64,000 nt of DNA, taken from contig JAFQSP010000003.1 in the NCBI GenBank assembly GCA_017409475.1, forward strand, positions 186,001 through 250,000, written 5' to 3'. Below are positions 39,859 to 49,297 of the stretch, piece after piece (within the stretch, counting starts at the first letter, position 1; every line of letters begins with the position of its first letter). Source of the DNA: Clostridia bacterium (GTDB lineage: Bacteria > Bacillota > Clostridia > Oscillospirales > Acutalibacteraceae). The notes under the pieces were generated by a model that ran no database searches, had not been told where the DNA came from, and saw only the letters and a list, made by a program, of their open reading frames with translations. The position numbers and the translations under genes were made by a program.

Positions 39859-42800
39859 ATGAATTTTGATGAAAAAAACAGTCTTAATTTTGATTTTGAT
39901 ACACCGATTGATGAAATAGAAACAGCTGATTTTTCAACCGATGAAGTTGATGTATTCGACCTTGCAGCTCTTACATCAGCTAACGAAAGAAAAAATTCGT
40001 CATTAAAAAGAAGCAAAATCAATGAAGATATAATAAAAGATCGTGCAATTGAACGTGAGCAAGAGATTTTCGATCTAAACAGGGAAAGACACGCTTCACA
40101 AAACGCCTCTAATAGGACAGCACCTCATGCAATTACAGCTGAAGAGCTCATGAGGGGCAAAAGCTCATTTAAGCTCAATCACGATATTAATGTTAATAAT
40201 ACTTCAAATTTTGAATTAGACACTAACGATATCACTAATGACGAAGTCGAGACTAATGACGTAGCTGATGATAATATCAGTGTTGAAAAAAATTACTCAA
40301 ATGCTGCACAGAAGATTTTTGAAAAGCTCAGAAATAGAAAAATTGAAGAAAAAAATAATGATGATATTGATAATTCTGATGAGCAGGCTACTTATAAAAC
40401 CGAAGAAGTTGTTAACCCGGTTATTAAATCCAAACTGTCGAATTCTAATAATGAAAACGATATAGACAAATTAGCATTTAACAACGAAGATACGCTTGTT
40501 TTTGAGGATATTTTCGATGATGATTCAATTGATGAAGATGAGCTAGAGGTCGCTGTTTATAATAAAATCGATTTGATTCATGAAGAACCAGCTGGAACAA
40601 AGGAGCGTCTATTCAGCGATTTTGATGATGTAATCGATGATGAAAACGATAATACTGACAGATTAATTCAAACAATTGGGATTGATGATGATATTGATTC
40701 GGTAGATACCATCAATAATACTGAAATTTCTGATACCGCAGAAATTCCGGTACAGACTCTTTTTGTTCAATACGATAATACTAATGAAGAAACTGTTACT
40801 TTGAATGATAATGTTGACGATGTTATGCAATATTCTTTTAACTCAATTCAGTTTTTTGACGACAATACTGATAAAGACGATGGTTTCACTAATTTAGATG
40901 CTTTTGTCAACGATGACGGATATATTGACGAAATTGAATTCAACGATAATTATGATTTGGCTGTTGATACAGACAAAGACTCAGAAGAATTTGATGAATT
41001 CGATGATGAGTATGATTATCAAAATGACGATTTAGACAATGATATCGGCTTTGATTTGCCCGAACTTGAACATTTTGAAGATGGTGAATTTAATGACATG
41101 CCTAATCCCGTATATAACGATTTTAATGGGTTAGATGATGAAATTTTTACCGATATTTCGCCAAAAACCAACTTTATAAATCCATTAGATAGCGATTATC
41201 TTGGTTCGGTTGAGTACAACGATATCGATGATGTTTATGATGTTGATTCCGCCTTGAACAAAGGGAAGAAGAGTAATCTTATAAAGATGTCGCTTTCTTT
41301 TGTTGTATCGTTAATTTTAATCTGTCTTAGTACAGGAATTTTTGTTTCAAGTGATTTCTTCGGTTCAATTGGCTACTGGATTACTTCAGCGGTGTTGGGA
41401 ATAGCGCTTCTTGTTATCAATTTTAACAGCTCAATGTCGCTATTATCTATAAAGAACAATGAATTCAGTTTAGATTTGTTACCGACAACATTAACAGTTG
41501 CCGCCATCATTCAAGGTTGGTTGGGAATATTATCAGTTAACGTAGGAAATATCGGATTCGTACTTGTCAGCTCAGTTATTTTCGGACTATATAATCTTGT
41601 AAAATATATTAGAGTTTGTGATATTATCTCTAATTTTGATATGGTTTGCAATGAGGAAAATAAAAATATCGCTTCATTTATCGATCAACCAGAATCTAAT
41701 AAAATTATTGATTCGAGTAACGATATTGATTACCGTATTATTTATCAGAAAAGTACCGTAAATATTGCTAATTTTATAAAAAACTCAATGTCACTCGGCG
41801 CTTTTGAGAAACATATTAAGAGATATTATATTAGCGCAGTTGCAGCTTCACTTATTTTAGCTGTTTTAACCGCCGTTATTGGTAAAAATGCCGGTCTTAT
41901 AATATTTGGACTCTGTTTTGGATTGAGTATTTCATCGCCGTTAAGCGCCCTTATTATGACAATTATTTCAATAAGAAGGGTTAATGGAACCCTTAAGAAT
42001 TATAGAGTGAAGCTGTTCGGCTTTAGTTCGGCTGAGAATATTGATAACGCTAATGTTGTTTCTATTAACGCCTCTGATTTATTTAATAAAAACAATGTCA
42101 AGCTTTATAATATAAAGACCTTTGGCGGTCTATCTCTTGATAAAGCAATTGTTGATGCTTCCGCTTTGCTTTCTGCCGCAAATAGTCCTATGATGAATAT
42201 CTTTAATGATATTGCCGGCGGCGAAGCAATCCCACAAACCGATTCGGTTACATATGAGGATCGAATGGGCTTGTCAGGCTGGGTAGGAGGCAGAAAGACT
42301 CTTATCGGTAATCGCATGATTATGGAAACTCACGGTATCGAAGTGCCGCCGATTGATATTGATAAAAAAATCGTAATGAATGGATATTTTCCTGTTTACA
42401 TGTCATCGGAAGGTAAGCTGTCAGCTCTATTCGTAGTTGGATATAATGCCGATCCATCTCTCGCGTATTACGTTAAAAAAGCATACAATTTGGGATTAAC
42501 CTTATTAGTAAAAACCTGTGATCCAAACATTAGTGAAGACATGGTAGCCGATTATTTTGGCATCGACCGCGATAGTGTAAAGATAACTTCGCACGAGTCC
42601 GAAATTATGATGGATAAAGCAAATTCATCTAATGATGCAACAATAGTTTATGATAATGCGAAGGGCTATTTTAACGGAATTATCTCGTCGATTAATCTTA
42701 TTAAAAACTCGCGTTATTCAGTAATTGCTCAATTTATCATTACGGCTCTTGCTTTTATGATATTTGGATTATCTGCAGCCACCGGTGCCTTTGGGTTAAT

Positions 42801-42876
42801 TAGCTATATTTCGCTTATAATTTATAACATTATTTGCTTGGCTTTTGTTTATATTTTTAACTCAAAATACCATTAA
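39859..42876 (+). CDS. Large acidic membrane protein resembling an inactive P-type ATPase
   Basis: A 1005-residue protein in two parts. Residues 1-470 are highly acidic and low in complexity (Asp, Glu and Asn rich), probably disordered. From 476 there are membrane segments in groups (about 476-580, 655-705 and 965-1003). Between them a soluble part recalls P1-type ATPases: GLSGWVGGRKTLIGNRMIME resembles the nucleotide domain GxxxxGxxxxVGN pattern, and KKAYNLGLTLLVKTCDPNIS resembles the TGDN region. The phosphorylated DKTG motif is missing: the matching place reads LFNKNNVKLYN. TGE and CPC motifs are also absent. It is therefore likely a non-pumping relative. Its role is unknown; it lies between rlmB and an AbrB regulator. 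Confidence 0.65.
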   Translation: MNFDEKNSLNFDFDTPIDEIETADFSTDEVDVFDLAALTSANERKNSSLKRSKINEDIIKDRAIEREQEIFDLNRERHASQNASNRTAPHAITAEELMRGKSSFKLNHDINVNNTSNFELDTNDITNDEVETNDVADDNISVEKNYSNAAQKIFEKLRNRKIEEKNNDDIDNSDEQATYKTEEVVNPVIKSKLSNSNNENDIDKLAFNNEDTLVFEDIFDDDSIDEDELEVAVYNKIDLIHEEPAGTKERLFSDFDDVIDDENDNTDRLIQTIGIDDDIDSVDTINNTEISDTAEIPVQTLFVQYDNTNEETVTLNDNVDDVMQYSFNSIQFFDDNTDKDDGFTNLDAFVNDDGYIDEIEFNDNYDLAVDTDKDSEEFDEFDDEYDYQNDDLDNDIGFDLPELEHFEDGEFNDMPNPVYNDFNGLDDEIFTDISPKTNFINPLDSDYLGSVEYNDIDDVYDVDSALNKGKKSNLIKMSLSFVVSLILICLSTGIFVSSDFFGSIGYWITSAVLGIALLVINFNSSMSLLSIKNNEFSLDLLPTTLTVAAIIQGWLGILSVNVGNIGFVLVSSVIFGLYNLVKYIRVCDIISNFDMVCNEENKNIASFIDQPESNKIIDSSNDIDYRIIYQKSTVNIANFIKNSMSLGAFEKHIKRYYISAVAASLILAVLTAVIGKNAGLIIFGLCFGLSISSPLSALIMTIISIRRVNGTLKNYRVKLFGFSSAENIDNANVVSINASDLFNKNNVKLYNIKTFGGLSLDKAIVDASALLSAANSPMMNIFNDIAGGEAIPQTDSVTYEDRMGLSGWVGGRKTLIGNRMIMETHGIEVPPIDIDKKIVMNGYFPVYMSSEGKLSALFVVGYNADPSLAYYVKKAYNLGLTLLVKTCDPNISEDMVADYFGIDRDSVKITSHESEIMMDKANSSNDATIVYDNAKGYFNGIISSINLIKNSRYSVIAQFIITALAFMIFGLSAATGAFGLISYISLIIYNIICLAFVYIFNSKYH

Positions 42877-42895
42877 TTTGTAGATAATTATAACA

Positions 42896-42915
42896 TTTTG
42901 TCGAATTGGACAAAA
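42896..42915. promoter_or_regulatory. Inverted repeat upstream of the AbrB promoter
   Basis: TTTTGTC (42896-42902) and GACAAAA (42909-42915) are perfect inverses with a 6-bp gap, ending 16 bp before the -35 box. A possible operator; the binding protein is unknown. Confidence 0.5.
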
Positions 42916-42930
42916 ATTTAACAAATCCGG

Positions 42931-42959
42931 TTGACATGAATCGTTTTATGTGTTAAATT
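42931..42959 (+). promoter_or_regulatory. Promoter of the AbrB-type gene
   Basis: -35 TTGACA (42931-42936), 17-bp spacer, extended -10 TG-T-TAAATT (-10 at 42954-42959), about 40 bases before the start codon. Confidence 0.78.
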
Positions 42960-43000
42960 ATGAATATTGTATGAATTTTGAAGAAAAGGAGAGTCATGAG

Positions 43001-43249
43001 ATGAAATCTACAGGAATTGTAAGAAAAGTAGACGAGCTCGGTCGAATAGTAATCCCAGTTGGACTCAGAAAAAAATTCAACATTCAGGATAACATGGATT
43101 TGGTTGAAATTTTTAATGAGGGCGATATGATTATTATTAAAAAATATGAGCCGTCATGCATGTTCTGCAATGAAGATAACGAGCTAATCACATTCAAGGA
43201 TCGCAAAATTTGTAAAAAATGTCTCGCAGAAATGAACAAAGCACTCTAA
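43001..43249 (+). CDS. AbrB/SpoVT-family transition-state regulator with zinc ribbon
   Basis: An 82-residue DNA-binding protein. The AbrB swapped-hairpin domain fills residues 1-48 (STGIVRKVDELGRIVIPVGL and then NMDLVEIFNEGDMIIIKKYE). CMFCNE and KICKKCL near the C-terminus give two CXXC pairs for a small zinc ribbon, a form common in Clostridia. Such proteins control transition-phase genes. ATG 43001 follows AAGGAGAG by 7 bases; an upstream TTG at 42950 lies inside the promoter. Confidence 0.92.
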   Translation: MKSTGIVRKVDELGRIVIPVGLRKKFNIQDNMDLVEIFNEGDMIIIKKYEPSCMFCNEDNELITFKDRKICKKCLAEMNKAL

Positions 43250-43257
43250 ACAATCTT

Positions 43258-43308
43258 AAAAATAATGACCGTCACAAAAAATAACAAGTGTGGCGGTCAT
43301 TATTTTTA
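43258..43308 (+). terminator. Terminator of the AbrB-type gene
   Basis: Stem AAATAATGACCGTCACA / TGTGGCGGTCATTATTT (G-T pairs) with a 13-base loop, then a T tract. Confidence 0.85.
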
Positions 43309-43383
43309 TGTAAAACGAAAATATTAATATTATCATAAATATTTTTAACATTTTCAATATAAATAGTCATGAACGTATATATA

Positions 43384-43412
43384 TTGACTTTTTAATATAA
43401 AAAAGATATAAT
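43384..43412 (+). promoter_or_regulatory. Promoter of the amino-sugar operon
   Basis: -35 TTGACT (43384-43389), 17-bp spacer, perfect -10 TATAAT (43407-43412), 39 bases before the first start codon. Confidence 0.85.
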
Positions 43413-43451
43413 TAGATGAATAATTATATATTATAATATGAAGGTGTTTAA

Positions 43452-45347
43452 ATGATAAAGTTCAAAAGATGTTTATCCATAGCTGCTTTGATGCTGTGGG
43501 ACTCATTTTGTGTTTTTATATCGTTATATGTAGCTTTTACCTTAAGATATACATCTAATTCATTTGATAATCCAATGAATATACCGCCAGCTTATTATTA
43601 CAACTTTCCATATTATGTTTTAGTATTTGCGATTATTATGTTTGGGCTTAATTATTTATTCAGATGTTATAATTCAGTTCTCAAACGAGTTAATTTTAAT
43701 GAAGCGTTTAGACAGCTTTGTTCTTCCTGGATTGGATTTGTTTTATTTTATCTTATCGATACACTTTTTACATCAATTGGTATTTTCCCGGAATCAAAGG
43801 TGTTAGAAATCGGTATTTTACTGATTATGACCTCCTTTATGTTCTTATTCATGATTCTTGGACGCTCCTGCATAAAGATGTTTTATGCAATTAGAGCAAG
43901 ATTTTCTCATATTTCGGGTTATTCGGTTCAAAAGCGCGTAATTATATTCGGCGCAGGTGAGGCAGGGGAGTTCCTTGTATCAAAGCTCGAAAATTCGCCC
44001 GAACTTGTAAAACCCGTTGCTTTTATTGACGATGACCAGAATTTAATCGGAAAACATATTAGAGGAGTTCGAGTTTTTGGCACCAGAGACAGATTAAAGG
44101 AAGCCATTAAGCGATATAATGCATACGAAGTAATTGTTGCAATTCCGACAGCTTCACGAGAGCTTTTAAAATTCGTTGTTAACGTTTGTAGCGAATGCAG
44201 ATGCAGAATTCGAAGATTTGGTAAAATTGATGATGTCGATCTCGAAAATGTTAAGACTTCTAATATCAATTTTGAGGATTTATTACGAAGAAACAGCGTA
44301 AATCTTAAAATGGAGAGCATTATCGAATTTATTAGCGGAAAGACGGTTATGATTACCGGCGGAGCCGGTTCAATTGGTTCGGAATTATGCCGTCAGGTTA
44401 TGTCTTTCGGATGCGAAAAGCTTATTATTTTCGATATTAACGAAAACGGACTTTTCTTTATTGATAATGAATTAAAAGATGTTTATGGCATCGGTCGTCA
44501 TATTACGATTCTTGGCTCAATTCGCGATGAAGCTCGTCTTGACGAAGTTTTAGAAGAATATAAGCCGCAGGTGATTTTTCACGCTGCCGCACATAAGCAT
44601 GTTCCTATGATGGAGATTAACCCTAAGGAATCGATTAAAAATAATGTTTTCGGTACGATTAACGTTGCAAAAGCTGCAATTAATCACAATGTAGAAAAAT
44701 TTATTTTAATTTCCACCGATAAGGCTGTTAATCCAACTAATATTATGGGCGCATCAAAAAGAATTGCCGAGTTATCAATTCAGATGCTTGATAAAGATTC
44801 TGAAACCGATTTTGCCGCAGTTCGATTCGGTAACGTGCTTGGTTCAAACGGAAGCGTAGTGCCATTCTTCCAAAAGCAAATTAATGCCGGAGGTCCTGTA
44901 ACTGTAACTCATCCTGACATGAGAAGATATTTTATGACAATTCCCGAGGCTGTTCAGCTTGTTCTTGAAGCTGGAGCAATGGCAAAGGGCGGCGAAATAT
45001 TTGTTCTCGATATGGGCGATCCTGTTAAAATTTATGACCTCGCCTGTGACATGATTAGATTATCGGGATTCGAACCTAATATTGATATTAAAATTGAGTT
45101 TACCGGTTTACGTCCCGGTGAGAAATTGTTTGAAGAAATCAGCCTTGCTGATGAAGACGTTGACAGGACAAGCAACGATAAAATTGTATTCATGAAACCA
45201 ATTTCTCATGACTACAATGTACTAAGTAATAATATTTCCGAATTGCACGAAACTCTTGGCGATATTTCACCCAATAATATGTTCAATATGGTCAAGAAGA
45301 TTGTTCCAACCTTTAATCACAATGAAAAGAGCAGTGATGAAAAATGA
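43452..45347 (+). CDS. Membrane-bound UDP-N-acetylhexosamine 4,6-dehydratase (PglF/CapD/FlaA1 family)
   Basis: A 631-residue enzyme. Four membrane segments in the first 140 residues anchor it. A first Rossmann-like domain begins RVIIFGAGEAGE. The dehydratase domain begins MITGGAGSIGSE near residue 300, has the STDKAVNPTNIMGASKR block (Met-X3-Lys in place of Tyr-X3-Lys, as in PglF and FlaA1), and LRPGEKLFEE near the end. It turns UDP-GlcNAc (or similar) into a 4-keto-6-deoxy sugar. The aminotransferase gene that follows overlaps by 4 bp and would add the 4-amino group. Confidence 0.92.
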   Translation: MIKFKRCLSIAALMLWDSFCVFISLYVAFTLRYTSNSFDNPMNIPPAYYYNFPYYVLVFAIIMFGLNYLFRCYNSVLKRVNFNEAFRQLCSSWIGFVLFYLIDTLFTSIGIFPESKVLEIGILLIMTSFMFLFMILGRSCIKMFYAIRARFSHISGYSVQKRVIIFGAGEAGEFLVSKLENSPELVKPVAFIDDDQNLIGKHIRGVRVFGTRDRLKEAIKRYNAYEVIVAIPTASRELLKFVVNVCSECRCRIRRFGKIDDVDLENVKTSNINFEDLLRRNSVNLKMESIIEFISGKTVMITGGAGSIGSELCRQVMSFGCEKLIIFDINENGLFFIDNELKDVYGIGRHITILGSIRDEARLDEVLEEYKPQVIFHAAAHKHVPMMEINPKESIKNNVFGTINVAKAAINHNVEKFILISTDKAVNPTNIMGASKRIAELSIQMLDKDSETDFAAVRFGNVLGSNGSVVPFFQKQINAGGPVTVTHPDMRRYFMTIPEAVQLVLEAGAMAKGGEIFVLDMGDPVKIYDLACDMIRLSGFEPNIDIKIEFTGLRPGEKLFEEISLADEDVDRTSNDKIVFMKPISHDYNVLSNNISELHETLGDISPNNMFNMVKKIVPTFNHNEKSSDEK

Positions 45348-46510
45348 TTAAACGTAGCGATTTTTTACCTTTTTGCAAGCCTTGCTATGATGAAGATGAG
45401 ATTATTGCGGTAACAAATGTAATCAAATCAGGTTGGTGGACAAAGGGTAACGTTACAAAAGAATTTGAACAAATATTTGCTGATTATGTCGGTGCAAAAT
45501 ATGCTGTTGCTTTAAATTCATGCACGGCAGCTATGCATCTTGCATTATTAGCAAAGGGCATCGGAGAAGGTGACGAGGTAATTTCAACCCCGATGACCTT
45601 CTGCTCAACGATTAATAATATTGTTCACGTTGGTGCAAAGCCGGTTTTGGTTGATATTGATGCAAGCACCGGCCTTATTGATGTTGATAAAATAGAAGCT
45701 GCAATAACTGAAAGAACAAAGGCTATTATTCCTGTTCATTATGCAGGACGTTGTTGCGATATGGATAAAATCAATGCTATCGCCAAAAAATACAACCTTT
45801 TTGTTTTAGAGGATGCCGCTCACGGACTTTCCACCGAATATAAGGGTAAAAAAATCGGTGGAAACGGAAATACTGCTGCATTCAGTTTCTATGTAACAAA
45901 GAATATTTCAACTGCAGAAGGCGGTATGCTTACAACCGATGACCGCGAACTGTATGAAAAAGCTTGTATTCTTTCTCTTCACGGAATGAGCAAGGATGCT
46001 TGGGCACGTTACGGTGATAAATGCGATTGGCATTACGAAATTGAAGAACCCGGATTTAAGTATAATATTACCGATATAGCTGCCGCACTCGGAATTGAGC
46101 AGATGAAAAAGCTCCATGATATGCAAAGGATTCGTGATGAGTATGTCGAACTCTATAACAAAGCCATTGACAACATTGACGGTATTGATCATTTAAACGA
46201 AAATGAATTTTGTAAAAGCTCAAATCACCTATATATTATCAATATTGACAATTCAAAATTTGACATTACTCGTGACGATTTTATAAACATTCTTCGTGAA
46301 TATAATATTGGAACAAGTGTTCATTTTATCCCGATTTTTATGCATCCTTTTTACAATAAGTTACTCGGATATAAAAAAGGTGATTTTCCCGAAGCCGAGA
46401 AATTATTCGATGGAATTATATCGCTTCCGCTCTTTCCCTCAATGACCAGAGAGGATGTTATTTATGTCACAGAAGTATTACAAGAAATTGCCGAAAAGCA
46501 TGCAAAATGA
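45344..46510 (+). CDS. DegT/DnrJ/EryC1-type sugar aminotransferase (PglE-like)
   Basis: A 388-residue PLP enzyme. The PLP Lys lies in FYVTKNISTAEGG; LNSCTAAMHLAL and EDAAHGLSTEYKGKKIG are further family blocks. It should convert the 4-keto sugar made by the preceding enzyme into a 4-amino-4,6-dideoxy sugar using glutamate. It starts on the stop of the dehydratase gene. The acetyltransferase (PglD type) needed for di-N-acetylbacillosamine was not seen in the window. Confidence 0.92.
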   Translation: MIKRSDFLPFCKPCYDEDEIIAVTNVIKSGWWTKGNVTKEFEQIFADYVGAKYAVALNSCTAAMHLALLAKGIGEGDEVISTPMTFCSTINNIVHVGAKPVLVDIDASTGLIDVDKIEAAITERTKAIIPVHYAGRCCDMDKINAIAKKYNLFVLEDAAHGLSTEYKGKKIGGNGNTAAFSFYVTKNISTAEGGMLTTDDRELYEKACILSLHGMSKDAWARYGDKCDWHYEIEEPGFKYNITDIAAALGIEQMKKLHDMQRIRDEYVELYNKAIDNIDGIDHLNENEFCKSSNHLYIINIDNSKFDITRDDFINILREYNIGTSVHFIPIFMHPFYNKLLGYKKGDFPEAEKLFDGIISLPLFPSMTREDVIYVTEVLQEIAEKHAK

Positions 46511-47150
46511 AGCGGTATATAAATACTGCGAAATAATTGCTAAAAAGAAAATATCACTCTTTTTAAAGCGTTTTTTTGATATACTTGTATCTTTTTTAGC
46601 CATTTTAGTTTTAATCATACCATTTATTATTATTTCAATTTGGATATCGCTCGATTCAAAAGGCTCTCCTTTTTTTATTCAAAAACGAGTTGGAAAAAAT
46701 AATATTGATTTTGGAATAATTAAGTTTCGTACCATGGTAAGTAACGCAAGTGAGCTTGGCGGTACCCTTACAAGCGGCGATAATGATAATCGAATTACAA
46801 AAGCGGGTAAATTCTTGCGAAAATATAGAATTGATGAGCTTCCTCAGCTTATAAACGTACTTATCGGCCAAATGAGTATTATCGGTCCTCGACCCGAGGT
46901 AAGAAAATTTGTTGATATTTATTCAGAAGAACAAATGGCTACCTTATTAGTCAGACCGGGAATCAGTTGTTCATCGAGCATTGCATTTGCAAATGAAGGT
47001 GAAATACTTGCAAAATCGAGTAATCCCGATGATGTTTACATCACTGATATTTTGCCAGATAAAGCAAAAATGAATTTGGATTATATTAAAAAACTTTCAG
47101 TTTTAAATGATATAAAAATTATTTTCAGCACAATAAAAGAGGTTTTGTAA
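46464..47150 (+). CDS. Initiating sugar-phosphate (phosphoglycosyl) transferase, PglC/WcaJ family
   Basis: A 228-residue membrane enzyme that moves a sugar phosphate from UDP-sugar to undecaprenyl phosphate, the first step of glycan assembly. A re-entrant membrane helix at about 25-50 (KRFFDILVSFLAILVLIIPF) precedes the catalytic part: QKRVGKNNIDFGIIKFRTM, RKYRIDELPQLINVL and MSIIGPRPEV. ATG 46464 is preferred (GAGAGG 9 bases upstream), so the gene overlaps the aminotransferase by 47 bp. Together the three genes make and load an amino sugar. Whether it serves protein glycosylation or a wall polymer is unknown. Confidence 0.92.
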   Translation: MSQKYYKKLPKSMQNEAVYKYCEIIAKKKISLFLKRFFDILVSFLAILVLIIPFIIISIWISLDSKGSPFFIQKRVGKNNIDFGIIKFRTMVSNASELGGTLTSGDNDNRITKAGKFLRKYRIDELPQLINVLIGQMSIIGPRPEVRKFVDIYSEEQMATLLVRPGISCSSSIAFANEGEILAKSSNPDDVYITDILPDKAKMNLDYIKKLSVLNDIKIIFSTIKEVL

Positions 47151-47162
47151 CAAAGGGGTTGA

Positions 47163-47858
47163 ATGATTTTGGAAAAAATTTTAATCGTTGATGATGATAT
47201 TAATATTGCTGAACTGTTGAAAATTTATCTTGATAAAGAAAGATATGAAACAATTTTGGCTCACGACGGCAGGGAAGCGATAGCTCTTTTTGAAAAAGAA
47301 CAACCTGACCTTGTATTGCTTGATGTAATGCTGCCAAAGCTTGACGGATGGCAGGTTTGCCGTCGTATTCGCGAAAACTCATTGGTTCCAATTATTATGC
47401 TTACAGCAAAGGGCGAAACCTTTGACAAGGTTCTGGGATTTGATATTGGCTGTGATGATTATATTGTAAAACCCTTTGACGCAAAAGAAGTAGTCGCAAG
47501 AGTAAAAGCTGTTTTAAGACGAACTTTGACAACAGTTGATATAAAAAAAGAGATAGTTTACGAAAATCTTAGCATAAACATCAATAATTATGTTATGAAG
47601 GTTAACGGTGAACAAATCGACACGCCGCCAAAAGAGCTTGAGCTTATATATCATCTTGCCGGCCACCCGAATCGAGTATATACACGCAATCAGTTGCTTG
47701 ATGAGGTCTGGGGATTTGACTATTACGGAGATTCGCGAACAGTTGACGTGCATGTAAAGCGTCTTCGCGAAAAGCTTGAAGGCGTCAGTGAAAAATGGGC
47801 ACTTAAAACCGTTTGGGGAGTTGGTTACAAATTCGAAACAAACGATCAAAAATTCTAA
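47163..47858 (+). CDS. OmpR/PhoB-family response regulator
   Basis: A 231-residue regulator. The receiver domain has the acidic pair in LIVDDD, the phosphorylated Asp in LVLLDVMLP, Thr in MLTAKGE and Lys in IVKPFD. The winged-helix DNA-binding domain covers about 130-228 (PPKELELIYHLAGHPNRVYT, then SRTVDVHVKRLREKL). AAAGGGG is 4 bases upstream. It starts 12 bp after the sugar transferase gene and overlaps the kinase gene. Confidence 0.95.
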   Translation: MILEKILIVDDDINIAELLKIYLDKERYETILAHDGREAIALFEKEQPDLVLLDVMLPKLDGWQVCRRIRENSLVPIIMLTAKGETFDKVLGFDIGCDDYIVKPFDAKEVVARVKAVLRRTLTTVDIKKEIVYENLSININNYVMKVNGEQIDTPPKELELIYHLAGHPNRVYTRNQLLDEVWGFDYYGDSRTVDVHVKRLREKLEGVSEKWALKTVWGVGYKFETNDQKF

Positions 47859-49264
47859 AAAACAAATTAGTAACTAAATATTTTTTAATATTTGGGTCAA
47901 TAATACTTCTTGTAATGACCTTACTTGTTTCCATTGTAGGTTATATATCGAGTGAATATTGGATGAATGATAAGCTCGAATTATTAGAAAGCAACGCAAA
48001 GGCGCTATCTGCTTATGCTAAGCAAATGGTCGAATCACGCAACTATAATCTCGAAGTTGGAAGAACGGGGGAAGCAGTTGCAAATGCGAGCGATATAACT
48101 GTATTTTTTGTCGATGTACACGGAAACACATTTACATGCAGCGAAATCAAGCAGGATATTGACTGTATTCACATGGGAAAAACCGTTGAAAAGATTATAA
48201 TGGATAGAGCTTATATTGATGGAATTTATACTGATACAACTACTCTTGGCGGCATGTATTCAACCGACCATTATACAGTAGGTGTTCCTATTACAGGCTA
48301 TTTAGAATGTTACGGTGTAGTTTTCGTTTCCTGTGAGGCAAGTAACTACGAGGTATATATCCAAAAAATCATTAATATTCTTATTAATTCAGGCGTTATA
48401 TGTTTAATTCTTGGTTTTATATTAATTTATATTATAACAAAGAGACTCGTTAAACCGATAATTGATGTTTCAAATTCTGCAAACGCCATGATTAACGGAG
48501 ACTATTCACATCGAATCGAAGTTAATCGTAAAGACGAAATCGGAACGCTTGTATTGTCTTTTAACAATATGGTCGAAGCACAAAAATCACTTGAAACTAT
48601 GCGCTCAAGCTTTATTGCAAACGTTTCACATGAATTAAAAACGCCCATGACAACAATTGGCGGTTTCATTGACGGAATACTTGATGGAACAATTCCCGAG
48701 GAAAGACAGCGTCATTATTTATCAATTGTTTCAGACGAGGTTAAGCGATTATCTCTTATGGTAAACGCAATGCTCAGCCTTTCAAAACTTGAATCAGGTC
48801 AAACCGAGCTTAAACCGATTTCGATTGACATTACTGAGATTATTTGCCGTATAATAATTTCATTTTCTTTAAAACTCGAAGGAAAAAATATCGAAATTAA
48901 AGGAATGGAAGATGCTGAACCGTTCATTATAAACGGCGATTACGATCTTATGTATCAAGCAATTTACAATCTATTTGATAATGCGATTAAATTTACACCA
49001 CAAAACGGTGTTATAAAGGTTAAAATTGACGATAACAATCAACTGTTTAGCATTACTAATTCAGGTAAAGGTATAATCAAAGAAGATATTGAATTTATTT
49101 TTGATCGCTTTTATAAGGGCGACAAATCACGTTCAAAGGATAAGTCGGGATTCGGCTTAGGGCTATTCATAGTTAAGTCAATAATCAACATACATAACGG
49201 CAATATCACGGTTGAAAGTGAGTATGAAAAATCAACCACCTTCACCATCACCTTGCCGAAATAA
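47813..49264 (+). CDS. Sensor histidine kinase
   Basis: A 483-residue membrane kinase, partner of the regulator just before it. Two membrane segments (about 22-45 and 182-206) bracket a 135-residue extracellular sensor domain of unknown ligand. HAMP follows, then the phosphorylated His in VSHELKTPMTTIGGF, and the ATPase domain with N box NLFDNAIKFT and G box GFGLGLFIVKSI. The start is uncertain: there is no ATG or GTG at the N-terminus, and the TTG at 47813 lies inside the regulator gene; a start near 47831 with GGGGAG upstream is also possible. Confidence 0.92.
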   Translation: MGSWLQIRNKRSKILKNKLVTKYFLIFGSIILLVMTLLVSIVGYISSEYWMNDKLELLESNAKALSAYAKQMVESRNYNLEVGRTGEAVANASDITVFFVDVHGNTFTCSEIKQDIDCIHMGKTVEKIIMDRAYIDGIYTDTTTLGGMYSTDHYTVGVPITGYLECYGVVFVSCEASNYEVYIQKIINILINSGVICLILGFILIYIITKRLVKPIIDVSNSANAMINGDYSHRIEVNRKDEIGTLVLSFNNMVEAQKSLETMRSSFIANVSHELKTPMTTIGGFIDGILDGTIPEERQRHYLSIVSDEVKRLSLMVNAMLSLSKLESGQTELKPISIDITEIICRIIISFSLKLEGKNIEIKGMEDAEPFIINGDYDLMYQAIYNLFDNAIKFTPQNGVIKVKIDDNNQLFSITNSGKGIIKEDIEFIFDRFYKGDKSRSKDKSGFGLGLFIVKSIINIHNGNITVESEYEKSTTFTITLPK

Positions 49265-49297
49265 TTTCAGTGAAACCACTGCTTGGAGATGTTGATT

